Below are positions 26,153 through 35,092 of a DNA stretch of 64,000 bases, one piece after another. The notes beneath the pieces are model-generated. The model did not search any database. It was given only the letters and a program-made list of their open reading frames with translations, and was not told the origin of the DNA. Origin of the DNA: Armatimonadetes bacterium UBA1398 (lineage in GTDB: Bacteria > Armatimonadota > Zipacnadia > UBA1398); the NCBI GenBank assembly GCA_002305165.1, contig DBQI01000015.1, positions 868-64,867 of the forward strand. Reading direction: 5' to 3'. The translations under genes were made by a program, and so were the position numbers. Numbering within the stretch: the first letter of the stretch is position 1; the number at the start of each line of letters is the position of its first letter.

Positions 26153-27634
26153 CTAAGGCCGGTAGGGCCGCGATTCATCGGGGACCTGGACTCCGCGCTC
26201 ACGCAGCCACTGCCGGGCCTCATACCCACCGACATCCTGGGCCATGTTGCCAAACTCCGCTGGGGTCATCGGGGCAACTGCGGCGAGGGGAGTGCTCACG
26301 CGGTTCCGCTGGGCGATGATCTTCCAGAAGTCGGCGCCGAACCTAGTCTCCATGCCTTCCATGAGGAAGACAGTCCGTGCCAGGACATCGAGGTAGGCTT
26401 CGCGGTCCTCGGGCACCACAAGGGGGTCGAGGCTGGTCAGACGACTCTCCTCGATGGCCGCGAATCTGTCGGCGACAGCTTGCCATTCGGCAGTCGCCCG
26501 CGTATAGCCAAGAGCCCCAAGCGTCCGAAGTGCCCAATGGTGTTCCCATGCGACCTGGAACATGCCGGGGAGCTGTCGGGGAGTCACGCAGCTCGCCGCA
26601 ATGGCTCGCGCCGCGGCTTGGAGCACCGGGTATAGGTCGCTGTAAGACGCGCCCTCGGCGATGTACGCACCGGGAATGAGGGAAGGCGTGCCCTCAGGCA
26701 GGACGAGGACCAGATGCTGGCCCCGGGACTGGACGCCGATGGACTTCTCCAACGCGTCCCCCACGTCTCTGAGGGCCATCTCGAAGGCGAGGAGCTGGGT
26801 CCCGGTGGTCAGTTCTGCCGGTATGGCTACACCCACTTCACGAAAACGATGGGTGACCGACGGCAGCACAAGCTGCTGCGGAGGGCTGCTATCAGGCCGA
26901 GATTCGGTGGGCTTCAGCCAAGTGAGGAGGTTTCTGAGGAGGGCATCGTTTGGTCCGCCGGGCACAAGGCCCTTCGGGTCGCTGCATGCCACCACTCGCC
27001 CCCGACCATGGCCGCGCGCCGCGATGACCAACTGGTTACCGGCGGAGGATACAATGGGGTAAGCGCTACCCGTTATGTCCGTCAGCGAGCCCGGAGCCTC
27101 CGTTAGCGTGTATGTGCCGATACCCTGAGTGATCTCTTGTTGTGCGGAGGGGGCACTTACGGCCAGTTCCCCGCGCACCTCAAGCTTGTCCGCCTCGATC
27201 TCGAAGCGGAAGTCGAAGGCGGAGGCGAGGCGGTTGGCCTGGTAGATGGGATGTTCCGCCGATTCGCTCGGACCCATGTACCAGTGCCCTCCATGAGCGA
27301 TGAGCAACAGGCCGCCGCCGGTTCGCACGAAGCGTTTGACCAGCTCCGTCATGGGAGCCGACCAGACGGTGTCCTTGGTATCATAGCGGACCACCAGCAC
27401 ATCGAAGGCGTCCAGCGGCTGGCCGCTTACGGAAGCGAAGGACTGTGTGACCAGGAACTCCGCTGCCGGGAGCGTGTCGCCTAGGGTCATCCACTCGCTC
27501 GAGTACTCGCGGGTCTGGTCAACCAGCACACGGATAGGGCCCCGCCGCTGGGCGGTGGCCGCCCCCACTCCAAGGGTGGCTATAAGCAGGCAGATCAGGG
27601 CTAAGCGCGCTCGTCGAACTGCAGATAGCGTCAA
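26153..27634 (-). CDS. Secreted ThuA/GATase-like protein with peptidase-like C-terminal region
   Basis: 493 residues, signal peptide (LALICLLIATLGVGAATA). Residues about 33-240 look like a ThuA/class I glutamine-amidotransferase-like domain (RVLVDQTREYSSEW, FDVLVVRYDT, RFVRTGGGLLLIAHGGHW, GRGRVVACSDPKGL) without an obvious catalytic Cys-His-Glu triad. The C-terminal ~150 residues (METRFGADFWKIIAQRN ... YEARQWLRERGVQVP) resemble the C-terminus of the next gene (LEARYGADFWGDFCRAARER ... VRSYFADRGWPV). TTG 27634 overlaps the MFS stop as TTGA, suggesting translational coupling. Role unknown; envelope carbohydrate handling is possible. Confidence 0.7.
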   Translation of the reverse strand: MTLSAVRRARLALICLLIATLGVGAATAQRRGPIRVLVDQTREYSSEWMTLGDTLPAAEFLVTQSFASVSGQPLDAFDVLVVRYDTKDTVWSAPMTELVKRFVRTGGGLLLIAHGGHWYMGPSESAEHPIYQANRLASAFDFRFEIEADKLEVRGELAVSAPSAQQEITQGIGTYTLTEAPGSLTDITGSAYPIVSSAGNQLVIAARGHGRGRVVACSDPKGLVPGGPNDALLRNLLTWLKPTESRPDSSPPQQLVLPSVTHRFREVGVAIPAELTTGTQLLAFEMALRDVGDALEKSIGVQSRGQHLVLVLPEGTPSLIPGAYIAEGASYSDLYPVLQAAARAIAASCVTPRQLPGMFQVAWEHHWALRTLGALGYTRATAEWQAVADRFAAIEESRLTSLDPLVVPEDREAYLDVLARTVFLMEGMETRFGADFWKIIAQRNRVSTPLAAVAPMTPAEFGNMAQDVGGYEARQWLRERGVQVPDESRPYRP

Positions 27635-28893
27635 CGGGGCTTGCCGCCTCTCATCCCATTCGTGCCCGTGACCCTCATGGACGGCGAGACCTTCTGGGCA
27701 TCGGCCAGTGGCGCGCCCTCCTCGACGTCCGGGTTCTTGTCAGCGCTCGCCGGCATCCACGCGATCGGCGCCGCCGACAATGCCATGATAACCCCAGAAA
27801 CGAAGAACGGTCCATCGATCCAGCCCGCCTGGATGCACTCGCCCGCGATGAGCGGACCGATGACCCAGCCGAGGTTGGCGATGGTATCCGATTGACTTGC
27901 CTGGCGCCCTCGGACCTCCTGGCGGGAATACCTCTGAACCCACTCGGCGTGTATGGGCGACCAGACCGAGGCCCCAATCGCGTCATGGGAGAGCCAGATA
28001 GCGACGGCAATCCAAAGGTAGGGGGGTGGCACGAAGGTGGAGCCGGTCACCGCTACGCCCTGGAGCACGAGCGCGAGCGCTGCGGCGAGGCGCAGTCGCT
28101 TGAGCGGCAATAGGGCGGCCAGGACCAGAGGAACGCCGAAGGTGAAGCGGTGGATGGCCATGATCAGCCCCACCGTTCCCTCAGAGGCGCCGAACTTCAT
28201 CACGAACCACTGCTGCATGATGAAGCAGTGGCTGGCGGCGAGGCCCATGGTGAGGACGAAATGCCGCGCGGTCACCAGCTTCAGCACAGGCGGCAGGTCC
28301 AGAGCGAGGAGGCTCCGCAGCCCGAGGGTCGTCACGGGCTTCTTGTGGGAGGCGTCCTTTGGAAGGTAGAGCAGAAGCACGGCGCCCGCGATGACGGCCA
28401 CTCCCGCCATCATGAAGGGGGGCGTGTACGTGTCGAGCCGAACCAACAACCATCCGCCCAGCAGGGCGCCGGCGCCCTGCATGATCACCTCAAAACCCTG
28501 GGTGTTCGCTATCAGGCGCTTGAACCCCGAGCGCTCGGCGTCAAACAGGTAGAGACTGTGCATGGCGAGACGCACGTAATTCGCGCCATCGCGCAGCGTC
28601 TTGACCACGTTGAGGCCTAGGGAGCCCACAGCGGCCGGAGTGAAGAAGATCGAGGCCGCCAGGACACCCATCGAGCCGGCGTAGATCCCCCGCCGGCCCC
28701 AGTGGTCTGAGACGTGGCCCAGGTAGATGCGAAGCAACACCGTGGCGAGGCCTGCCACGGCGTAGATCACGCCCATCTGGCGACCCGGGATGCCGAGATC
28801 GCGAAGGTAGAGCGAGAAGGTGAGATCGTAGGTCTCTACCGCGAGGCCCGCCAGCCCCGACACGGCCAGCAGGATCGCGAATCGTCGGCTCAG
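27631..28893 (-). CDS. MFS transporter
   Basis: A major facilitator superfamily permease of about 420 residues with 12 predicted helices. The conserved loop 2-3 motif appears as GHVSDHWGRRGIY, and the second half starts at DLPPVLKLVTARHFVLTMGLA. It has a C-terminal hydrophilic tail. Start choice is unusual: a CTG at 28893 has a perfect ggagggg SD 6 bp upstream and lies 23 bp after the inferred transcription start, while an in-frame TTG at 28908 has no SD. Substrate unknown; it heads a three-gene minus-strand operon with two secreted carbohydrate-related proteins. Confidence 0.8.
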   Translation of the reverse strand: MSRRFAILLAVSGLAGLAVETYDLTFSLYLRDLGIPGRQMGVIYAVAGLATVLLRIYLGHVSDHWGRRGIYAGSMGVLAASIFFTPAAVGSLGLNVVKTLRDGANYVRLAMHSLYLFDAERSGFKRLIANTQGFEVIMQGAGALLGGWLLVRLDTYTPPFMMAGVAVIAGAVLLLYLPKDASHKKPVTTLGLRSLLALDLPPVLKLVTARHFVLTMGLAASHCFIMQQWFVMKFGASEGTVGLIMAIHRFTFGVPLVLAALLPLKRLRLAAALALVLQGVAVTGSTFVPPPYLWIAVAIWLSHDAIGASVWSPIHAEWVQRYSRQEVRGRQASQSDTIANLGWVIGPLIAGECIQAGWIDGPFFVSGVIMALSAAPIAWMPASADKNPDVEEGAPLADAQKVSPSMRVTGTNGMRGGKPR

Positions 28894-28922
28894 GTGGGAC
28901 CCCTCCAAACGAACCGAGGGGC

Positions 28923-28952
28923 AGGATAGCGAGGCGTGTCGGTCAACGTCAA
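28923..28952 (-). promoter_or_regulatory. Promoter of the MFS operon
   Basis: Minus strand TTGACG (28952-28947), 18 bp, TATCCT (28928-28923). Inferred start near 28916. Confidence 0.6.
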
Positions 28953-28955
28953 CGG

Positions 28956-28974
28956 CACGGGAATCCTTCCCGTG
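28956..28974. promoter_or_regulatory. Perfect palindrome next to the MFS promoter, candidate operator
   Basis: CACGGGAA-TCC-TTCCCGTG: 8-bp perfect arms around a 3-bp centre, just upstream of the -35 element of the MFS promoter and 48 bp before the lnt start on the other strand. The placement suits an activator or a divergent repressor. No regulator gene is adjacent. Confidence 0.55.
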
Positions 28975-29022
28975 GGCACAGGACACGGGCCCCGAGCGGC
29001 GTAGTGACAGCGTGAGGTGAGT

Positions 29023-30558
29023 ATGGACAGGGCCGCATACGGACAGCGAGTGCGGAGAGCGACGTGGGTACTGCTCACGGCAGCGGCCCTGGGCATTCTC
29101 ACGGTCCTCGCCTACGCCCCGTGGAACCAGCCCCTGTGGGCGTTTGCCGGCCCCGCAGGACTGATTCTGCTACTGCATGGCTCAACGCGTGCCCGGGATT
29201 CCGTGCTCTTGTGTGTGGCCTACGGGGTCCCGTACTTCTGGTTCAGCCTGAGCTACCTGAACATCCTCGGCCCCATTGCTGTAGGCGCGCTAGCGCTGCA
29301 CCAGAGCCTCTTCGTGGCGGGCTGCCTAGCCGTCTACCGTTGGAGCAGAGACTCCGCCCCGGCGTGGCTCGCCCCGCTGCTCGCGGCGTCGGCGTGGACC
29401 CTCGCGGATCTCATGCGCGCCAACATGGGCTACGTGTCCCTCACACTTTCCAACCTGGGCGTAGCCCTCAGCGAGTACCCAGAGCTCATTCAGTCCGCGG
29501 ACCTGGGCGGATTGCACCTTATCACCTTCCTTGTAGCTTGGACGAGCGCGGCCCTCGCGGAGGCGTTGACAAGGGGCTGGCGCACCCCGAGGAGGTGGAC
29601 GGTCATTGGATGGACCCTGGGTCCGGTGGCCGTCGCATGGGTGCTGAACCTCGGCTACGGCGCGGCCTGCCTCGCAGACGACGAGCCAGGCGCCACCATG
29701 CGCGTAGCGATCTGCCAACCGGCGGAGCGAATACCCGGGTATTACGGCCGGGTCGCCATGACGGGCGTTACCCACGAGGTCGGCGTCTACCGCGGACTCC
29801 TCGAGGAGGCGGGGATCGATGGCGCAGACCTCATCCTGTGGCCCGAGTCGGGCGTCAGTGAGGATCTGGTGGCCAGTTCCTTCGCGCGGGGGGTGGTCGG
29901 CGACCTGGCGGCATCCATGGGGGCGCATATCATCACCGGCTGCCACCGGCAGGAGGGGGACAGGTACTACAACTCAGTAGTGCTAGTATCGCCCGAGGGT
30001 GACGTTCTGGGCCAGTACCACAAGCGGCATGTGGTGGCTTTCGGCGAGTTCCTCTACTTCCGCGAGCAGCTGAAGTGGCTGTATGAGCGCTACCCCATTC
30101 GCCCCTATGATCTCACGCCAGGCGCGGCGCCCGCTGTATTCGATGTGGGCGGGCGCGAGCTCGCGCCGATCATCTGCTATGAGTCCACCTTCGGGGGCGA
30201 GGTGCGGCGAGCGCTTCGGGCTGGGGGCGAGCTCCTTGCCGTGCACACCAACGACGGTTGGTTCGACAGCGAGATGGAAGCCTATCAGCACGCCCGGACG
30301 TCGATCTTCCGTGCCATCGAGTTCCGAGTCGATGTGGTTCGAGCGGCCTCCACGGCCTACTCCGGGCACATCGACCGGCATGGTCGCTGGCGCGCCGTCC
30401 TTGCGCGCGACGAGGACCGGGCTATCATCGTGGAGCCAACGCTGAGGCCAGCATGCTCGGTCTACCTAGTGCTGGGTGACGGGCCGCTCTGGGTCATCTG
30501 CCCGGGCCTGCTAGCGGGGTGGCTGCTCCTAAGGCGAAAGATCAATCGATCTCGTTGA
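29023..30558 (+). CDS. lnt: Apolipoprotein N-acyltransferase
   Basis: 511 residues. The N-terminal half is a membrane region of about six to eight helices; the C-terminal half is a nitrilase/CN-hydrolase domain with the catalytic triad visible: E275 in LWPESG, K334 in YHKRHVVAFGEF, C386 in ICYEST. It transfers an acyl chain from phospholipid to the N-terminal cysteine of lipoproteins, on the periplasmic face of the inner membrane, which supports a didermal cell. ATG 29023 has gaggtga just upstream; the GTG two codons earlier is an alternative. A C-terminal helix (WVICPGLLAGWLLL) follows the catalytic domain. Its 3' end overlaps the convergent gene by 17 bp. Confidence 0.93.
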   Translation: MDRAAYGQRVRRATWVLLTAAALGILTVLAYAPWNQPLWAFAGPAGLILLLHGSTRARDSVLLCVAYGVPYFWFSLSYLNILGPIAVGALALHQSLFVAGCLAVYRWSRDSAPAWLAPLLAASAWTLADLMRANMGYVSLTLSNLGVALSEYPELIQSADLGGLHLITFLVAWTSAALAEALTRGWRTPRRWTVIGWTLGPVAVAWVLNLGYGAACLADDEPGATMRVAICQPAERIPGYYGRVAMTGVTHEVGVYRGLLEEAGIDGADLILWPESGVSEDLVASSFARGVVGDLAASMGAHIITGCHRQEGDRYYNSVVLVSPEGDVLGQYHKRHVVAFGEFLYFREQLKWLYERYPIRPYDLTPGAAPAVFDVGGRELAPIICYESTFGGEVRRALRAGGELLAVHTNDGWFDSEMEAYQHARTSIFRAIEFRVDVVRAASTAYSGHIDRHGRWRAVLARDEDRAIIVEPTLRPACSVYLVLGDGPLWVICPGLLAGWLLLRRKINRSR

Positions 30559-32203
30559 AGTAGTCCTGAACCAGTGGACGCTCCGAGGCGGGGATGTTCT
30601 GTCGGTCCAGGGCGCTCTCCACCTCGGCCTGAGACGGGCGCTGCACGTTGTAGTAGGGCGTGGAAGCCTCGTTGCGCGGCCCCACGCCTCGCACGTCCAT
30701 GCTCGGAGTGTCATCGAGGTCGCGCGTCTGGCCTCGCACGCGAGTGTTCAGCCCCGGCGTATCGACGCCCGGCTTGCTCGAACCGCCCTCGTACTGCCGC
30801 ACTTGTGCACCTTCACCCGTCTCGTCATCGCCGGCGTACGGTTGTTCGAAGGGTGTCACCCCCGCATCGGTGCTATGGCCGCTCCCGATTCGTCGGCCGC
30901 CCCCCTCCGGGCCGGGGGCCCCCCCCTGGCCCTGTTGGCCCTGCTCCCCCTGCTGGCCCTGTCCCTGCTCCGATCCGCTCGTGGACGGCCGCGCCCCCCC
31001 TTGCCCCTCCTCGCCATTGATCTGGGCCATCTCCTCCTCGGCGAACTCCATCTCCCTAGCAAGCGCCTCGAGCTGTTGCATCTCGCTGAGCCCTTGGGCT
31101 CCAGCGCTCTCCGCTAGCTCCTGCGCGGCTTGCTCGAGCTGCTGGCTCGCGCCCTGGTTGTCCCCCTCACGGAGCGCCTCGCTGGCCCGCCGCATAGACT
31201 GGCCCGTCTCACTGGCGCTGGAGTTCTCCAGGCTCTGGCCGATCTTATCCAGGTCGTTGGCGAGCTGCTGGCGCTCGGCTTCCGATAGGGTGCCGGACTC
31301 GATCTGCTGCTGAAGGTCTTGGAACTTCTGCTTGGCAGCCTGCAAGTCGCCGGCGGCGAGATCGTCCACGATCTCGCTGGCCGCCTTCGAACGCAGGTCT
31401 TTCGCCTTGGCGTCCGCCAGAGACTCGCGCAGGCTCGCCACCTCGTTGGACTCGGCCAGCTCCCGGTGCTGCGCTTTGATCTCGTCCGTCAGCGTGGCGG
31501 CTTCCTTCATCGCCTCGCGCTTACTGAGCTTACCCCGGGCCAGGTCGCCTCCCAGGGCCTCTATCCGCCCCGCGAAGCGCTCGGAGCGCTCCAGCTTGGC
31601 TTCCTTGGCCTTCTGCCGGATCTCCCGAGCGAGGTCCTCGAGCTCATCGCCCTGGATGCGCAGCGCCTCTCGCTCGCTCACCTCCTGCTCGCTGGCGAAG
31701 AGATTGTACTGGGGCATGAACCAAAGGGCCGCGAGGACGAGGCCGAACGCAGGTACCGCCAGGGACTTGCGCGGCAGCAACGGCCCCGTCACCTGTTTGG
31801 GGTCGAGCCCATCGCAGTGGCCCGCCGCATCGGCGATCAGCGCGGGAAGCAGGGCCGCGTGCTTGGGCGGCTCGGTGGAGAGGGCGACGGCGGAGCCGAG
31901 GCGCTCTCTCAGGCCGAGCGCGCGGTCCGCGGCATGGGCGGCCTGGAAGTCCGAGATTCGACTCCATAGGCCCCAGACGACGCCACCGATGACCGAGAGC
32001 AGTAGGGGCGCCAGTCCATACCAGAGGGGCAGGTAGTCGAGCCGAAGCCAGAACAGCACCCCGGTCTTCCCTGCGGCAAGCACTAGCACAGAGAGGGCTA
32101 TGCCGATGGCCAGGCAGAGCGCCATACGGCGGGCTAGAATGCACAGGCGTATCCGGGCCGCGACAGCCTTCAGCGCCTTTCTCAGCGTGAGCTCGGGAGG
32201 CAT
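30542..32203 (-). CDS. Inner-membrane protein with long coiled coil and low-complexity tail
   Basis: 553 residues. Three predicted membrane helices lie at the N-terminus (about 26-45, 60-80 and 150-165), with the segment AHAADRALGLRERLGSAVALS between. Residues 170-395 are charged, strongly coiled-coil and rich in Glu, Ala and Gln. Residues about 400-450 are Gly/Gln/Ser low complexity (EQGQGQQGEQGQQGQ), and the C-terminus is polar. The layout resembles DUF4175/BatC-region membrane proteins, but I cannot assign a family. ATG 32203 has a gggg SD. Its 3' end overlaps lnt by 17 bp in opposite orientation. Confidence 0.75.
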   Translation of the reverse strand: MPPELTLRKALKAVAARIRLCILARRMALCLAIGIALSVLVLAAGKTGVLFWLRLDYLPLWYGLAPLLLSVIGGVVWGLWSRISDFQAAHAADRALGLRERLGSAVALSTEPPKHAALLPALIADAAGHCDGLDPKQVTGPLLPRKSLAVPAFGLVLAALWFMPQYNLFASEQEVSEREALRIQGDELEDLAREIRQKAKEAKLERSERFAGRIEALGGDLARGKLSKREAMKEAATLTDEIKAQHRELAESNEVASLRESLADAKAKDLRSKAASEIVDDLAAGDLQAAKQKFQDLQQQIESGTLSEAERQQLANDLDKIGQSLENSSASETGQSMRRASEALREGDNQGASQQLEQAAQELAESAGAQGLSEMQQLEALAREMEFAEEEMAQINGEEGQGGARPSTSGSEQGQGQQGEQGQQGQGGAPGPEGGGRRIGSGHSTDAGVTPFEQPYAGDDETGEGAQVRQYEGGSSKPGVDTPGLNTRVRGQTRDLDDTPSMDVRGVGPRNEASTPYYNVQRPSQAEVESALDRQNIPASERPLVQDYFNEID

Positions 32204-32432
32204 CAGAACCCCCTCATCGGCAAGGCAACACGTTCATCGTGGAAGTGACACGAAGCGCACCGACATGATACACCACGCGAACTCGCGCTCACTTCAATAG
32301 AGACGTTGCCCGCGACTGTGGGTTACACTCGTGCTAACCGGAGAACTCATCGGGCGTATAGGAGTCTAGTGAGAGGCTGGCCAGCCGTATGCGCGGGCCA
32401 GCCAGATGTGGCGCGCACCAGGAGGCAGCAAG

Positions 32433-34241
32433 TTGAGCTCATCAAGAAACACCATCATCACCGTGGCCGTCTTCGTTCTGCTTGGTCTCGGTGTTGTCGG
32501 AGGCAGCATCTACTATTACGTGAAGAGTACGGCCAACCCCGACACCGCGACAGGTGAACGCGGCAGTTCCAGCGTCGATCTGAGCGGCGCGGGCGCTGGC
32601 CCTGCTACGGTGGCTACCTTCGCGGGAAAACCCATATCACGACAGGAATACGAGGCCGCGTGGCGTGAGTTCCTGACTCGCGGCGGGGCATCTGAGGACG
32701 ACATCCCCATCGTCAGCTATCTCGGTGCCCGCTATGACGCCCTCATGCAGCTCATCTCCGATCGGATCATCGAGGAGGGCATGCGGGAGTTCAACGTCCA
32801 GATCACTGAGGATGACAAGCGCCAGGCGGTGGAGATGCTCGCGGCGCGGGAGATGGAGCGGCGGCATGGCAGCCAGGAGGCGCTCGCCTACTTCCTCGAC
32901 GCGCAGGGCAAGACGGCGCAGACCTATCTGGACGAGATCGCGGACGAGATCCTCGGCCAGAATGAGCGTCAGATCGAGGAGCAGGTCAGAGCCGTGAAGG
33001 TGGGGCGGAAGGTCGCCGAGGATGTCAATATCGAGCCCGAGCGACTAGGCGATTACCTCCGGCTAGTCGACATCCTTCGCATCACCCAGCTCTTCGAGCC
33101 TGTCGAGCCGGGCGCCGCCGTAGTTCCCGAGGAGCAGGCAGAGGCGACGATTCGCGAGGCCTACCAGAAGCTCCAAGGGGGAGAGGCGTTCGAGAGCCTC
33201 GTCAGCGAGTACAGCAATGGCCCCGAGAAGGAGAACGGCGGGCGCATCGACGGCCTCCGCTATGGCAGCGAGCCCGTGTTTGACGGCGTCGCATGGTCGC
33301 TGCAGAGCGGCCAAATGTCCGAGCCTTTCAAGACTAACACCGGCTGGCACATCATCAAGATCCTGCAGTTCCACGAGCAGCCTATGCCGGAGAACGAGCA
33401 GGAGCGCGCGGAGCTCCGCGGGCGACTGGAGGCTGCCATCGCTGAGCAGCGGACCGCAAAGTGGATGGTCGAACGCTTCGAGCAGGGCAATCTGCAGATC
33501 GAGGACCCCGTCCTAGCGGGCGTGGACGCGATGCGCGAGGCGCGATTTGAGGAGGCCAAGACCCACCTGGAGTCGGCCTTGTCAAACCGCACGGGCATCG
33601 ACCGTCTGCCCATACTGTCCTCTCTCGGGCAGGTTATGTTCGAGCTAGATGACCATGATCGCACGGAGAAGATCCACGAGGAGATGATGGATCTCGCGCT
33701 TGAGCGGCACCGGTTCGAGCTCTACGTGGACTGGGCCGCGTTCCGCATCGCCATTGACGATCGCGAGGGCGGCCTGGAGAAGCTCCGCCAGGCTTCTGAG
33801 GCGGCGGATTCGCCGGACGACCACATCGAGTTGGCACAGGTCCTCACCAGCATCGACGCCCGCGAGGCGGCACTGGAGGAGCTTGCGCTTGTGAGGGCGT
33901 CCATCCCTGAGCCCACGGAGGAGATGCCCCCCGAGCAACAGGGCGCATCCTATACGCAACTGGTCACCCTGGCGGTTGTCCACGGTAGGCTTGGTTTCGA
34001 GGAGCAGGGCAAGGCGCAACTCCGCGCACTCATCAAGGACACCTACAGCGATGGGTTGCTGCGGGCCGTCGCCGAAGCGGCCGCTGAGCTGGGCTGGGAG
34101 GATGTCTTCAACGAGGTCCAGGCTCGAGTGCAGCAGCTCATCGCGGAGACGGGCTCCGTGCGCGACATGGTAGAAGGGCAAGACGCCGCCCCGGCGCCGG
34201 CGCCGTCCGATGCCCCTCAGGAGGCCCCACAGTCGGAATAG
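32433..34241 (+). CDS. Membrane-anchored PpiC/parvulin-type peptidyl-prolyl isomerase (SurA/PrsA-like) with TPR tail
   Basis: 602 residues. One N-terminal anchor helix (IITVAVFVLLGLGVVGGSIYYYV), a SurA-N-like helical chaperone segment (EYEAAWREFL ... ALMQLISDRIIEEGM), then a parvulin domain near 235-330 with SLVSEYSNGPEKENGGRI, SLQSGQMSEPFKTNTGWHIIKI. The last ~250 residues look like helical repeats. It would fold secreted or envelope proteins. TTG 32433 is well supported by GGAGG with 7-bp spacing. The 229 bp upstream hold no gene and no clear promoter. Confidence 0.87.
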   Translation: MSSSRNTIITVAVFVLLGLGVVGGSIYYYVKSTANPDTATGERGSSSVDLSGAGAGPATVATFAGKPISRQEYEAAWREFLTRGGASEDDIPIVSYLGARYDALMQLISDRIIEEGMREFNVQITEDDKRQAVEMLAAREMERRHGSQEALAYFLDAQGKTAQTYLDEIADEILGQNERQIEEQVRAVKVGRKVAEDVNIEPERLGDYLRLVDILRITQLFEPVEPGAAVVPEEQAEATIREAYQKLQGGEAFESLVSEYSNGPEKENGGRIDGLRYGSEPVFDGVAWSLQSGQMSEPFKTNTGWHIIKILQFHEQPMPENEQERAELRGRLEAAIAEQRTAKWMVERFEQGNLQIEDPVLAGVDAMREARFEEAKTHLESALSNRTGIDRLPILSSLGQVMFELDDHDRTEKIHEEMMDLALERHRFELYVDWAAFRIAIDDREGGLEKLRQASEAADSPDDHIELAQVLTSIDAREAALEELALVRASIPEPTEEMPPEQQGASYTQLVTLAVVHGRLGFEEQGKAQLRALIKDTYSDGLLRAVAEAAAELGWEDVFNEVQARVQQLIAETGSVRDMVEGQDAAPAPAPSDAPQEAPQSE

Positions 34242-34257
34242 GCGGCGTTCCTCTGCC

Positions 34258-34286
34258 TTGCACCTCGCGGGGCCCCATGCTAATGT
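34258..34286 (+). promoter_or_regulatory. Promoter of rpsE
   Basis: TTGCAC (34258-34263), 17 bp, TAATGT (34281-34286). It gives a leader of about 80 nt before the rpsE ATG. Confidence 0.7.
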
Positions 34287-34299
34287 AACAGGCCGGTTC

Positions 34300-34345
34300 G
34301 CCGAAGCCTTGACGGCTACGGCCTTGGGCCGCGCGGGGACCGCGC
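34300..34345 (+). promoter_or_regulatory. Two-hairpin leader of rpsE
   Basis: Hairpin 1: gccgaagcc (34300-34308) with ggctacggc (34314-34322), eight pairs and one A-A mismatch, loop ttgac. Hairpin 2: gcgcgg (34331-34336) with ccgcgc (34340-34345), loop gga. The ATG follows 28 nt later with only a distant gggag as SD. Confidence 0.5.
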
Positions 34346-34373
34346 CAATGTCACAACGGGAGCATTAGGCCAT

Positions 34374-34958
34374 ATGAGTCAGAAGGTTAGTCTGAGCGAG
34401 CTGAAGGACCAGGAGCTAGAGGAGCGGGTCATCCACATTGACCGCGTCAAGAAGACGGTCAAGGGTGGGGACCTCATCAGCTTCCGCGCTCTCGTGGCCG
34501 TGGGGAACAAGGAAGGCGTTGTGGGAGTAGCCACGGGCAAGGCTCGTGCGACGCCCGACGCCATCGCCAAGGGCTTCGACAAAGCCAAGAAGAACCTCTG
34601 GCGCGTGCCGCTTGATGGCGTTACGATCCCCCACCAGATCCAGCGCCGCGTCGGAGGCGCCATCGTCCTCATGAAGCCGGCCTCCCGAGGTACCGGCGTC
34701 ATCGCCGGCGGGGCCGTCCGTGCCGTTGTCGAGCTCGCGGGCATCCTCGACATCCTGAGCAAGTGTCTGGGCTCGAACACGGCCGTCAACAACGCTGCGG
34801 CCGCATTCGAGTGCCTAAAGGGGCTCGTGGACGCGCAGAGGGTAGCTGAGCTGCGTGGCCGAACCGTCGAAGAGATACTCGGCGAAGCCGAGCCGAGTCT
34901 CGATGATGATGCCTATGGCGAGACCGTGGGCGTAGGCTCCGATGAGGACGAGGACTAG
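34374..34958 (+). CDS. rpsE: 30S ribosomal protein S5, encoded outside the spc operon
   Basis: 194 residues. Clear S5: KKTVKGGDLISFRALVAVG (N-terminal dsRBD-like domain), GVATGKARATPDAIAKG, and the C-terminal KPASRGTGVIAGGAVRAVVELAGI block, followed by LRGRTVEEILGE. S5 lies in the 30S body and acts in decoding fidelity. Normal S5 ends soon after that last motif; here about 25 extra residues rich in Asp/Glu follow (SLDDDAYGETVGVGSDEDED). It is monocistronic: own promoter, structured leader and a strong terminator at 34983, with no rplR, rpmD or rplO next to it. It may be the only S5 gene relocated, or a second copy; one window cannot say. Confidence 0.95.
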   Translation: MSQKVSLSELKDQELEERVIHIDRVKKTVKGGDLISFRALVAVGNKEGVVGVATGKARATPDAIAKGFDKAKKNLWRVPLDGVTIPHQIQRRVGGAIVLMKPASRGTGVIAGGAVRAVVELAGILDILSKCLGSNTAVNNAAAAFECLKGLVDAQRVAELRGRTVEEILGEAEPSLDDDAYGETVGVGSDEDED

Positions 34959-34982
34959 GCCGATCGGTCGTTAGCACTCCGC

Positions 34983-35026
34983 GCGCGGCCCGACTCCTCG
35001 CTGGAGTCGGGCCGCGCTTGCTTTTC
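34983..35026 (+). terminator. Strong intrinsic terminator of rpsE
   Basis: gcgcggcccgactcc (34983-34997) pairs perfectly over 15 bp with ggagtcgggccgcgc (35003-35017), loop tcgct, followed by ttgcttttc. Confidence 0.93.
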
Positions 35027-35092
35027 GAGGGGCTCCCGAGGGGGACCGCGGGGGCCTGCGATGCGTCCAAACACTGGGAGGGATGAGACCCA

